64,000 bases of DNA from Lewinella sp. IMCC34183 (GTDB lineage Bacteria; Bacteroidota; Bacteroidia; Chitinophagales; Saprospiraceae): NCBI RefSeq assembly GCF_003390915.1, contig NZ_QMEM01000002.1:1-64000 (forward strand), read 5' to 3'. Shown piece by piece: positions 1 through 7,177 of this stretch. The position numbers and the translations under genes are program-made. The first letter of the stretch is position 1. The number at the start of each line of letters is the position of its first letter. Under the pieces are notes generated by a model. That model was not told the DNA's origin. It saw only the letters and a list, made by a program, of their open reading frames with translations, and did not search any database.

Positions 1-466
1 TGAAATCCTCCGTGGAGCGAGGCCTCCGTGATGGAGCTGGCGGCCGCTTCGCGGCCTTCTTTGTTTCACACAGATTCGCACGGATTAGCCACAGATTCTC
101 GCAGATTTTCCCGCAGCACTCCGGATTTCTCAGATTGGGGATGCGCTGCGCGCCTCCGCGTACCTTGGCGTACCTTCTTTTCTCTGCGTTTGGCCTCCCT
201 CTCCTCGGCTTACCTCTCTCTGTGGCACCGCTGTGAAATCCTCCGTGGAGCGAGGCCTCCGTGATGGAGCTGGCGGCCGCTTCGCGGCCTTCTTTGTTTC
301 ACACAGATTCGCACGGATTAGCCACAGATTCTCGCAGATTTTCCCGCAGCACTCCGGATTACTCGGATTAGGGATGCGCTGCGCGCCTCTGCGTACCTTG
401 GCGTACCTCCTTTCCTCTGCGTTGAGCCTCCCCTCCTCTGCCTACCTTCTTCTCTCCCTAATTAAT
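1..466. repeat. Tandem duplication of a 233-bp non-coding unit
   Basis: Two copies of the same unit lie head to tail, 1-233 and 234-466. They are nearly identical over the first 150 bases and diverge towards the end. The unit contains a run of short phrases built on CACAGATT and GGATTAG with CGCAGATT. Open frames exist across it, but they are short, shifted between copies and resemble no protein, so I call it non-coding. The first copy may continue to the left of the window, so the true copy number is unknown. It lies downstream of the minus-strand gene ending at 481. Confidence 0.85.
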
Positions 467-480
467 GCGACCCGATAACC

Positions 481-969
481 TCAAAAATCCAGGTCCACGA
501 TCCGTAATCGCTTGTACTTCCCCGGTCGGAATTTTCGCTTCCCGAGAAGCTTAACGAGCAGAAAACCGGTGCCCACCGAGGCGGCGGTGATCAGGGCATC
601 GTCTGTACTATAGCTCGTGTCGTCGTAGCCGTCGGTGGCGTAGCCCAGGGCGGCGAAGAAGGACCAGCCGGCACCGAAGGTCATCAGTGCGTAGCCGATG
701 CGGGAGGCGGCGGTATGCCCCCGGTAGACGGCGTCAATCTCCTCCAGCAGAATGTAGCGGTCGTTGATGACCAGGGCCTGGATGTCGGGCCGCATCTCGC
801 GGATATAGCCTTCCTGCCAGAAGTCGTCGCCCTTCATCCGGAAGCGGAGCGACTCTCCCTCGTACACCCGTTCGCTGTGGGAACTGGTCAGCTTTTCGAA
901 AAGCAGCACGCGTTGGGCGCGCACGCAGGTGCAAAAAAGTACCGCGAAGAGGAGTAATGTCAGGCGCAT
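481..969 (-). CDS. Small secreted/membrane protein of unknown function
   Basis: The 162-residue product starts with a clear signal peptide (residues 1-18, hydrophobic core LLLFAVLFCTC, then AQ). A roughly 60-residue polar part follows that looks beta-rich, and then two hydrophobic stretches at about residues 85-105 and 125-140. It ends in a basic tail. I do not recognise the family; it resembles the many short Bacteroidota envelope proteins of unknown role. It lies 42 bases downstream of the M28 peptidase gene on the same strand and may be co-transcribed with it. The start is a normal ATG. Confidence 0.7.
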   Translation of the reverse strand: MRLTLLLFAVLFCTCVRAQRVLLFEKLTSSHSERVYEGESLRFRMKGDDFWQEGYIREMRPDIQALVINDRYILLEEIDAVYRGHTAASRIGYALMTFGAGWSFFAALGYATDGYDDTSYSTDDALITAASVGTGFLLVKLLGKRKFRPGKYKRLRIVDLDF

Positions 970-1011
970 ACCGGGTTGCGGTAAAGAGTCGGGGATGATG
1001 GGGCGGGTTGG

Positions 1012-3222
1012 TTACTTGGTCGCCGCCAGTCCAATTATTTGCTGCATCTGGTCGGCGTAGGCGGTAAGTACCTCACCAAGCTTATCGATCTGCTCCTGTG
1101 CCTCCGTGAAGTTGCGTTGCTCGATCGCTTCGCGGACCCCCGGCAGGGTCTTCACGCCGTAGCCGGTATAGAAGCCGGGTGCGTAGACGTGGTGGACGAA
1201 CCAGGGCCGGCGGGGTAATCCTTCGGGCCGAGTGAGCTTGCGCTCCAGCCCCATGAACAGTTGGTTGAGCCGTTCGCGATCGGCGGCGGGCAGTTGGCTG
1301 GCCTGCCCCGGCTTGTAGGTATCGGCCAGTTCACTGATGCGACCAAGCGCGTTTTGCAGAGGGGCGAAGTTGAGGTAGGGTACTTCGGCCTTTTCCTTGG
1401 GCGCGGTGTACGGCTCGGTGGGATCGGCGGCCAACTCGTAGGCACCCTCCCCGATCAGGCGGTTACGGCGGGCGGTTTCCTTGCGGGTGCTCTCGGCGAG
1501 GTCCATCACTTCCTTGCCGTACTCCTGCAGGGTCCGGGCCATACGCGTAAACTCGAAGGGGAGCACGTCGGCGTTGGCGAGTCGCAGGGTGATTCGGCCG
1601 GCTACCTTTGCCAGGGCGCCCCCGTAGGCAAAGTCGGGATCCTTGAACCGCTTGTAGTGGTCGTAGCTGTCGTACATGGTGTGGTACTCCCCGCCGCTGC
1701 TCTCTCCCCCGAATCCGAGGTTGAAGGCGGCGATACCGAGGTGCTGAAAGAAGGGGGAGTAGTCCGAGCCGGAGCCCAGTGCCGACAGCTCGAAGGAGTG
1801 TAGGTCCTGCCCCTGATTCACCGCCGCGGCGGCCTTCCGGCGCTCGAATACGGTGACGCCGGTCTGGGGGTCCTCCACGTCGTCGGCGATCTGGCCGAAG
1901 AATTTTTCAAGGGTGTGCGAGCCGCCGGCCCCGAGGAAGCCCCGGCCGCTGGCGTCGGTGTTGATGTAGGCCACGGCCTTTTCGACCAGCTCGTCGGCGT
2001 GGGTTTCCACCCACTCGGTGGAGCCCAGCAGTCCGGGTTCCTCGGCACCCCAGGCGGCGTACTTGATGGTCCGCTTAGGCCGCCAGCCGGTCTTTGCCAG
2101 TTCCGCTACGGCGCGGGCCTCCTCCATGACGGCGACCATGCCGCTGATCGGATCGTTGGCGCCGTGCACCCAGGCATCGTGATGGTTGCCGCGGATGACC
2201 CATTCGTCGGGATACGCGCTGCCTTCCAGGGTGGCGATCACGTCGTAGGCGGGGGCTTGCTCCCAGTTGAACTCCAGCTGGAGATGGACTTCCGCCGGAC
2301 CGGGACCGATGTGGTAGGTGATGGGCAGGGCTCCGCGCCAGGAAGCGGGGGCCACGGGGCCGCCCAGCGCCCGGAGCAGGGGAAGGGCATCGTGGTAGGA
2401 AATGGGCAGCACGGGAATCTCGGTCAGCCCCTCCGCTTCATCGAGGCTGAGGCGTTCCGCGTCGGCGGTGGCGCCGTAGCCGGGGGTGAGGGGATCTCCG
2501 GGGGCCCGGGGCAGGTCCATCACGGCACCGCGCTGTACCCCGTACTCGTTCTTGTAGGCCCCGTCGGGGTAGGTTTCTCCTTGGTAGTAGCCGTCGTCTT
2601 CGGGATCCGAGTAGAGAATGCAGCCGATGGCGCCCTTCTCGGCGGCTACCTTGGGCTTGATGCCGCGCCAGGAGCCCTGGTACTTGGCGATAACGATCTT
2701 CCCTTCGACGCTGATGCCACGCTTCTCCAGTTCCTCGTAGTCCGCGGGGACCCCGTAATTCACGAATACCAGTTCCGCCGTTACGTCGCCGTCGATGGAA
2801 AAGGCATTGTAGGGAGGCAGGGCTTCTTCGGTCTGGTCGGTAGCGGCATCGCCGGTCACGGGCGGCTCCTCCAGCATGGCCGTGTAGGTAGTGGGACCCA
2901 GCAGTTCCAGTTTACGCACCTTCGGCGTCGGGAAGAGCACGTCGAAGCGCTCGACGTCTACGTCGTACCCCCAGGAGCGAAATTTCTCGGCCATATAGTC
3001 GACTACCTTCTTGTCGTACGGTGACCCGACGTGGTGGGGGCGGGCGGTCATGTACTTCATCCACTCGTCCAGGTTGGCCGGGGTGATCTGGTCGTCGTAC
3101 GCGCGCTCCAGCTGCCGTTGCTGCTCAGCGGAGGATTCGGTGAAGCCCATTAGTTGTTGGGATTGGGCAGAAAGGGAAATACCGGGAAGCAGGCAGGCGA
3201 GCAGGAAGTATAGACGGTTCAT
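1012..3222 (-). CDS. M28 family zinc peptidase, glutamate carboxypeptidase II-like
   Basis: Exported aminopeptidase/carboxypeptidase of the PSMA-like branch of M28, 736 residues from the ATG at 3222. That start opens a signal peptide (MNRLYFLLACLLPG then SLSAQ). An open frame runs 68 codons further upstream, but it only translates the repeat array at 3280-3336. Domain order: N-terminal part, PA domain (VEGKIVIAKY region), M28 catalytic core, C-terminal helical dimerisation-like domain. Zinc and catalytic motifs are visible: NHHDAW, NDPISG, GAEEPG, NTDAS and EYHTMYDS. It probably cleaves peptides in the periplasm or outside the cell. Its family is known for two-zinc exopeptidases, often with C-terminal acidic substrates; the exact substrate here cannot be read from sequence. 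Confidence 0.93.
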   Translation of the reverse strand: MNRLYFLLACLLPGISLSAQSQQLMGFTESSAEQQRQLERAYDDQITPANLDEWMKYMTARPHHVGSPYDKKVVDYMAEKFRSWGYDVDVERFDVLFPTPKVRKLELLGPTTYTAMLEEPPVTGDAATDQTEEALPPYNAFSIDGDVTAELVFVNYGVPADYEELEKRGISVEGKIVIAKYQGSWRGIKPKVAAEKGAIGCILYSDPEDDGYYQGETYPDGAYKNEYGVQRGAVMDLPRAPGDPLTPGYGATADAERLSLDEAEGLTEIPVLPISYHDALPLLRALGGPVAPASWRGALPITYHIGPGPAEVHLQLEFNWEQAPAYDVIATLEGSAYPDEWVIRGNHHDAWVHGANDPISGMVAVMEEARAVAELAKTGWRPKRTIKYAAWGAEEPGLLGSTEWVETHADELVEKAVAYINTDASGRGFLGAGGSHTLEKFFGQIADDVEDPQTGVTVFERRKAAAAVNQGQDLHSFELSALGSGSDYSPFFQHLGIAAFNLGFGGESSGGEYHTMYDSYDHYKRFKDPDFAYGGALAKVAGRITLRLANADVLPFEFTRMARTLQEYGKEVMDLAESTRKETARRNRLIGEGAYELAADPTEPYTAPKEKAEVPYLNFAPLQNALGRISELADTYKPGQASQLPAADRERLNQLFMGLERKLTRPEGLPRRPWFVHHVYAPGFYTGYGVKTLPGVREAIEQRNFTEAQEQIDKLGEVLTAYADQMQQIIGLAATK

Positions 3223-3279
3223 AGCGGATCGGGCGGTTTGGGAATGGAAATGTATGAAATCTAGTGCTGCGTGGGGAGC

Positions 3280-3336
3280 GGCCGGTCGACTAGTGGCCGG
3301 TCCGCTAGTGGCCGGTCGACTAGTCGACCGGCCACT
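3280..3336. repeat. 15-bp minisatellite (3 units) ending in a 30-bp perfect palindrome
   Basis: Three 15-bp units of the form GGCCGGTCGACTAGT (3280-3294, 3295-3309, 3310-3324; the middle one differs by two bases) run into an inverted end. As a result 3307-3336 is a perfect 30-bp palindrome centred on CTAG. The array sits upstream of the M28 gene start. The flank at about 3341-3390 contains a TTAAC...CAGTT.ACAC motif. The same array and the same flank recur at 26000-26110 beside dedA, so this is a dispersed element. The rest of 3223-3624 shows no gene. Confidence 0.85.
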
Positions 3337-3624
3337 TAGCCATCGGACCAGTTTCGAAAAATTAACATTCAGTTTACACTCGTCGCGGTGTAGCCGCTCC
3401 AGGAACCGATAAGGAATGATGACCATAACCTCGCACTACCGGTACCACCCAATTTGCCAACCCCGCCTAGACGCTCCAATCCCCTAATGCTTTCCAGTGC
3501 GCTCAACCTACCCGACAGGTACCGGCCGGACCGCCCTATAGCTTACGGCTGTTTTGCACTAAATTTACCCACCGCCCTGCCGGAGTCGATCGATCTCACT
3601 AACCCAATCCAACGTAATCAACCC

Positions 3625-4875
3625 ATGCTCCGCATTCTGCTCGCCCTTTCTGTTTTCTCGCTCCTTGTCGCCTGCGGCGATTCCGGGGCTAATGCCCCCG
3701 AGGGCATGTCAGACGTAGAACTCCGCGCTCACGCCGACAGCCTTGCCCACTCGACCATCATTATCGACGGGCACGTGGATCTTCCGTACCGGCTCAAGAT
3801 CAAGAACTTCCGCCTGGAGCGCGAGATGCTGGGCATTCCCGTCGAGACCGACGAAGGCGATTTCGACTACGTCCGCGCCGTAGAGGGTGGACTCGATGCC
3901 CCCTTCATGTCCATTTATATCCCGAGCAACCTCCAGGAAACCACCGGCGAATCTCCCGCGCTGGCCGACAGCCTCGTACAGATGGTAAAGGGAATCGTCG
4001 AGGCGCACCCCGACAAGTTCGCCCTCGCCCTTAGCCCCGATGACGTAGAGCGCAACTTCGCCAACGGCATCATGAGCCTGCCCATGGGCATGGAGAACGG
4101 CTCCCCCATTGAGGACAAACTGGAGCGCGTGGAAGAATACTACAACCAGGGTATCCGCTACATCACCCTCACCCACGCCAAGGATAACCTGATCTCGGAC
4201 TCCAGCTACGATACCGTAGGCACCAACGGTGGACTAAGCCCCTTTGGCGAGGAAGTCGTACGCGAGATGAACCGCGTAGGCATCATGGTCGACGTGAGCC
4301 ACATCAGCGATTCGGCCTTCTGGGACGTGATGGAACTCACCGAAGTACCGGTGATCGCCAGCCACTCTTCCGTGCGCTACTTCACGCCTGACTTCGAGCG
4401 TAATATGGATGACGACATGATCAAGCGGCTCGGAGAGAACGGGGGCGTGATCCAGATTAACTTCGGCTCTACCTTCCTCGACGGCGCCTTACGCACCCGG
4501 CAGGACAGTCTCCGCGAAGCCTTTATGGCCCGCCTCAGCGAGCGGGGAATTGAGAACCGCTCCGACGAGGCCGAGGCACTGGCCGACAGCTTCCAGCTCG
4601 AAAATCCTACCCTGTACTCTGACGTAGAAATGGTAGCCGATCACATCGACCGTGTAGTGGAACTGGCGGGGATCGACCACGTAGGCCTGGGTTCCGACTT
4701 CGACGGCGTAGGCGACAGCCTCCCTACCGGCCTGAAGGACGTTGCGGACTACCCCAACCTCGTTTACACCCTGCTCAAGCGGGGCTACACCGACGAGGAC
4801 ATCAAGAAAATACTGTCCGGCAACGTCCTGCGCGTATGGCGAGCCGTGGAAGCGGCCTCCTCCTCCCGCGGATAG
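3625..4875 (+). CDS. M19 membrane dipeptidase, lipoprotein
   Basis: Renal-dipeptidase-family zinc enzyme, 416 residues from the ATG at 3625. That start gives a lipoprotein signal (MLRILLALSVFSLLVAC, lipobox LVAC); the open frame extends 57 codons further upstream but without signal-peptide character. Family motifs are in order: IIDGHVDLPYR (HxD zinc ligands), LTHAKDN, VDVSHISD, VIASHSS and GLGSDFDG. The family hydrolyses dipeptides, including some with D- or dehydro-residues at the C-terminal position. As a lipoprotein it should act in the periplasm or at the outer membrane. A strong terminator follows directly. Confidence 0.93.
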   Translation: MLRILLALSVFSLLVACGDSGANAPEGMSDVELRAHADSLAHSTIIIDGHVDLPYRLKIKNFRLEREMLGIPVETDEGDFDYVRAVEGGLDAPFMSIYIPSNLQETTGESPALADSLVQMVKGIVEAHPDKFALALSPDDVERNFANGIMSLPMGMENGSPIEDKLERVEEYYNQGIRYITLTHAKDNLISDSSYDTVGTNGGLSPFGEEVVREMNRVGIMVDVSHISDSAFWDVMELTEVPVIASHSSVRYFTPDFERNMDDDMIKRLGENGGVIQINFGSTFLDGALRTRQDSLREAFMARLSERGIENRSDEAEALADSFQLENPTLYSDVEMVADHIDRVVELAGIDHVGLGSDFDGVGDSLPTGLKDVADYPNLVYTLLKRGYTDEDIKKILSGNVLRVWRAVEAASSSRG

Positions 4876-4877
4876 AA

Positions 4878-4910
4878 GAAAAACCGGTTGCGATTCGTAA
4901 CCGGTTTTTC
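4878..4910 (+). terminator. Rho-independent terminator after the M19 gene
   Basis: Perfect 12-bp stem (4878-4889 with 4899-4910, core AAAAACCGGTT) around a 9-base loop. The stem ends in a T run on either strand, so it could work in both directions. It starts two bases after the dipeptidase stop codon and separates that gene from the MarR-GNAT promoter. Confidence 0.88.
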
Positions 4911-4928
4911 TACACCTCTAGGAAATAT

Positions 4929-4962
4929 GTACCTTGTTACCTATAGTTGCGTAACAAGGTAC
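4929..4962 (+). promoter_or_regulatory. Perfect inverted-repeat operator at the MarR-GNAT start
   Basis: Twelve-base arms GTACCTTGTTAC (4929-4940) and GTAACAAGGTAC (4951-4962) are exact complements with a 10-bp spacer that contains a TATAG -10-like element. The right arm ends four bases before the ATG at 4967. MarR-family dimers usually bind such palindromes and autoregulate. The position over the expected promoter and start makes autorepression the simplest reading (inference). Confidence 0.85.
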
Positions 4963-4966
4963 TAGT

Positions 4967-5950
4967 ATGGCACTTCCCGATTTCTTCGACCACCTCGGCA
5001 TCACCGCCGTGGCTTCCCGCACCCGCCTGTTGAGTGAGCGGCTGTTTGCGGATTCCCGGCAATTGAATTTCACCTACGGCACGGAATTGAAGTCGCAGTG
5101 GCTTCCGCTGTTGTACCTGCTCCGGCTGAATGGCCCGACGCCGGTATCCGATCTGGCAGCCAGCATTCGCCAGAACCATCCGGGGGTGGTGCGGATGATC
5201 AACGACCTGCAAAAGCACGATCTGGTCACCCGCACCCGCGACGCGACCGACGGGCGCAAGACTATGGTAGCACTGACCCCCGCCGGAGCGGCGGCCGCTA
5301 CTACCCTGGCCGAGCGTACGGTACCCGATGTGGCGGCCGCCCTGCACGAAATAGCCGGGGAGTGCCAACATGACCTCTGGGTAGCCCTGGCCGAGTGGGA
5401 AGCGGCCCTGGAGCGTAAGAGCCTACCGGAACGCACCCGTGACGTGCGGCGGCGGCGTCTCGACGGCGAGCTCCGTATCGTGCCCTTCGAAGGCCGGCAC
5501 GCCCAGGCATGGCACGACCTCAACGAGGCGTGGATCAGTAAATTCTTTACGATGGAGCCCGCTGATTATGAAGCCCTGCTGCATCCCCGCGAGCACATTC
5601 TCAACCCCGGCGGGGCCATCCTCATCGCCGAACTGCGCGGCCGCCCCGTGGGTACCTGCGCTCTGATCCCTATGCAGCATCCCTACTACGACGTGGAACT
5701 CGCCAAAATGGCGGTGGACCCGGAAGTGCAGGGGCTCGGCGTCGGCTACCGGATCGCACAGGCTACCCTGGAACTGGCCCGACAGCGCGGCGACCTACGG
5801 ATACACCTGGCCAGCAATCAGCGCCTGAAGGCCGCCGTCCACCTCTACCGTAAGCTTGGTTTTAAAGATGTAACCGACAAGCACGGAGCGTACCAGCGCG
5901 CCGACGTCCAGATGGCCCTTACTCTTGCTCCGGGCTCCCCAACCGGCTGA
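4967..5950 (+). CDS. MarR-family regulator fused to a GNAT acetyltransferase
   Basis: The 327-residue protein has two parts. Residues 1-150 form a MarR-type winged helix: the stretch from PTPVSDLAASI through HPGVVRMINDLQKHDLV and TRDATDGRKTMVALT is the recognition helix and wing. Residues about 160-327 form a GNAT domain with the acetyl-CoA signature VDPEVQGLGVGYRIAQ and the C-terminal element HLYRKLGFKDV. This fusion is a known bacterial arrangement in which a GNAT module rides on a MarR DNA-binding domain; target and ligand are not known here. A 12-bp-arm palindrome covers the promoter and suggests autoregulation. Its 3' end overlaps rnpA on the opposite strand by 32 bases. Confidence 0.92.
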   Translation: MALPDFFDHLGITAVASRTRLLSERLFADSRQLNFTYGTELKSQWLPLLYLLRLNGPTPVSDLAASIRQNHPGVVRMINDLQKHDLVTRTRDATDGRKTMVALTPAGAAAATTLAERTVPDVAAALHEIAGECQHDLWVALAEWEAALERKSLPERTRDVRRRRLDGELRIVPFEGRHAQAWHDLNEAWISKFFTMEPADYEALLHPREHILNPGGAILIAELRGRPVGTCALIPMQHPYYDVELAKMAVDPEVQGLGVGYRIAQATLELARQRGDLRIHLASNQRLKAAVHLYRKLGFKDVTDKHGAYQRADVQMALTLAPGSPTG

Positions 5951-6314
5951 GTAGGCGTCCCATCTTCTTCTCGATCACGGAAAACGGCATTTCCTCCCGG
6001 CCAGTGTACAGAAAGAGCAGCACCAGCTGCACCCCGACTTCCCCCGGCACCTGCGGCCGCGGCAGCAATTCCTTGTTGAGGCGGTAGGCCTCCCGCATCC
6101 GCCGCTTCAGCAGGTTGCGGTCTACCGCCCGCTTGAATTTGCGTTTCGGCACTACGAAGGTGACCCGGTAAGGATGAGGTCCCCGTACCTGCTCCGCCTC
6201 CCGGTAGATGAGCCGTACCGGATAGGAGGATACGGAAGCGGAGCCGCGCGCGAACAGCCGGCCTATCTCCCGGCTTGATTTCAGGCGCTCGGCGGTATAA
6301 AGGCGTTTTGACAT
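5919..6314 (-). CDS. rnpA: Ribonuclease P protein component
   Basis: RnpA binds the RNase P RNA and assists 5' maturation of tRNA precursors. The 131-residue length fits the family. The RNR signature is present as AVDRNLLKRRMREAYR at about residues 70-85, preceded by the VTFVVPKRKFKRA beta strand and basic loop. I place the start at the ATG at 6314 (MSKRLYTAERL), because the 30 codons upstream are not conserved in character. The rpmH gene often found upstream in other phyla is absent from the 93 bases before dps. Convergent overlap of 32 bases with the MarR-GNAT gene. Confidence 0.92.
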   Translation of the reverse strand: MSKRLYTAERLKSSREIGRLFARGSASVSSYPVRLIYREAEQVRGPHPYRVTFVVPKRKFKRAVDRNLLKRRMREAYRLNKELLPRPQVPGEVGVQLVLLFLYTGREEMPFSVIEKKMGRLLSRLGSPEQE

Positions 6315-6407
6315 GGTTTGCGCAGGTGCGGGGCGGATGAGTAGGGTTTCTACCGAACTTGGGCCGGGGGGTTCCCGTTGTAAAAGTGTAACTAAAAACA
6401 ACAAGAC

Positions 6408-6965
6408 ATGACCAAGTCACCAAGCAATAACATCAAAGAAAAGTTTCTCGATACCCCAACCGACCTTCCCCAGGAGGCCGTCAAGGACATTACCGAGGCC
6501 CTCAACCCGCTCGTAGCCGATCTGATCGCCCTGTGGGTTAAAGTAAAGAATTACCACTGGCATATGTCGGGCCGTCACTTCCGTGATTACCACCTGATGC
6601 TCGATGATCAGAGTGAAGAACTGATTTCCACCGTCGACCCCCTCGCCGAGCGCGTCCGCAAGCTGGGCGGCAAGACCATCACCAGCCTTGCCCAGATCGG
6701 CAAATTGACCAGCATAGCCGACAACGATCAGGCACAAATCGCCCCCCGCGACATGCTGCTCGACCTGATGCAGGAGAACAAGAAGATGGCCGCCAACCTG
6801 CGCAAGGCGCACGAGGTATGTGAGAAGCACGACGATACCGGCGGCGCCAGCCTGCTGGAGGACTACATCAACGCCACCGAGCGTCGTACTTGGTTCCTCT
6901 TCGAGGCTACCCGCGAGGTTGAAACCGGCAACGCGCCCAAGAGTAACGGCAAGTCCGGTAAATGA
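6408..6965 (+). CDS. dps: Dps/ferritin-like DNA-protection protein
   Basis: Dodecameric mini-ferritin that oxidises and stores iron with peroxide and protects DNA during stress. The 185-residue protein has the Dps core: VKNYHWHMSGRHF (ferroxidase His), then YHLMLDDQSEEL (Asp/Glu ligands), LAERVRKLGG, a four-helix bundle and a short charged tail (GNAPKSNGKSGK). The N-terminal 30 residues are polar and may be a DNA-binding tail. The last part of the coding region (about 6888-6925) is echoed at 7050-7089, see that entry. The start is ATG 6408. It is divergent from rnpA with 93 bases between. Confidence 0.94.
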   Translation: MTKSPSNNIKEKFLDTPTDLPQEAVKDITEALNPLVADLIALWVKVKNYHWHMSGRHFRDYHLMLDDQSEELISTVDPLAERVRKLGGKTITSLAQIGKLTSIADNDQAQIAPRDMLLDLMQENKKMAANLRKAHEVCEKHDDTGGASLLEDYINATERRTWFLFEATREVETGNAPKSNGKSGK

Positions 6966-7010
6966 GCACCTTTGTAACCAGCCTCGGACGGTTTAGAGCC
7001 GTTTTGCAGC

Positions 7011-7043
7011 AAGCGTCGGACGGTTTGAAACCGTCCGACGCTT
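7011..7043. repeat. Near-perfect hairpin, 16-bp arms
   Basis: AAGCGTCGGACGGTTT (7011-7026) is followed after one base by its exact complement (7028-7043). An extra half copy, CTCGGACGGTTT, lies just upstream at 6983-6994. It sits between the dps stop codon and a displaced copy of the dps 3' end, and looks like a small insertion or mobile palindromic element rather than a terminator, as there is no T run. Confidence 0.8.
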
Positions 7044-7049
7044 AACAGT

Positions 7050-7089
7050 ACCTGGGTTCCTCTTTGAGGCTACCCGCGAAGCAGAGTAA
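7050..7089 (+). pseudogene. Displaced duplicate of the dps 3' end
   Basis: The 40 bases 7050-7089 closely match the end of the dps coding sequence around 6888-6925. In the matching frame they read GFLFEATREAE and then a stop; the intact gene reads WFLFEATREVE and then runs 12 codons further. The simplest reading is that dps once ended here. Insertion of the hairpin element with a short target duplication would then have given dps a new C-terminal tail and left the old end behind (inference). Confidence 0.7.
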
Positions 7090-7106
7090 GGCACCCTACC
7101 CAGATT

Positions 7107-7141
7107 AATGGCCCGTCCCAACCGAATTGGGACGGGCCATT
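7107..7141. terminator. Bidirectional terminator between dps and the LamG gene
   Basis: Perfect 14-bp stem (7107-7120 with 7128-7141, AATGGCCCGTCCCA) and a 7-base loop. It is followed by a T run on the + strand and has an A-rich start that gives T residues on the other strand. It serves the two convergent genes dps and the one ending at 7178. Confidence 0.9.
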
Positions 7142-7177
7142 TTTTAGTATTCCGGTGGGGACCTTCACCCCATTGCC

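Noticed and set aside
3223-3426. 68-codon upstream extension of the M28 gene
   Set aside because: It translates the 15-bp minisatellite (repeated RPATS), and the ATG at 3222 begins a proper signal peptide.
6315-6407. rpmH next to rnpA
   Set aside because: The 93 bases cannot hold it, and no KRTYQPS-like sequence is seen.
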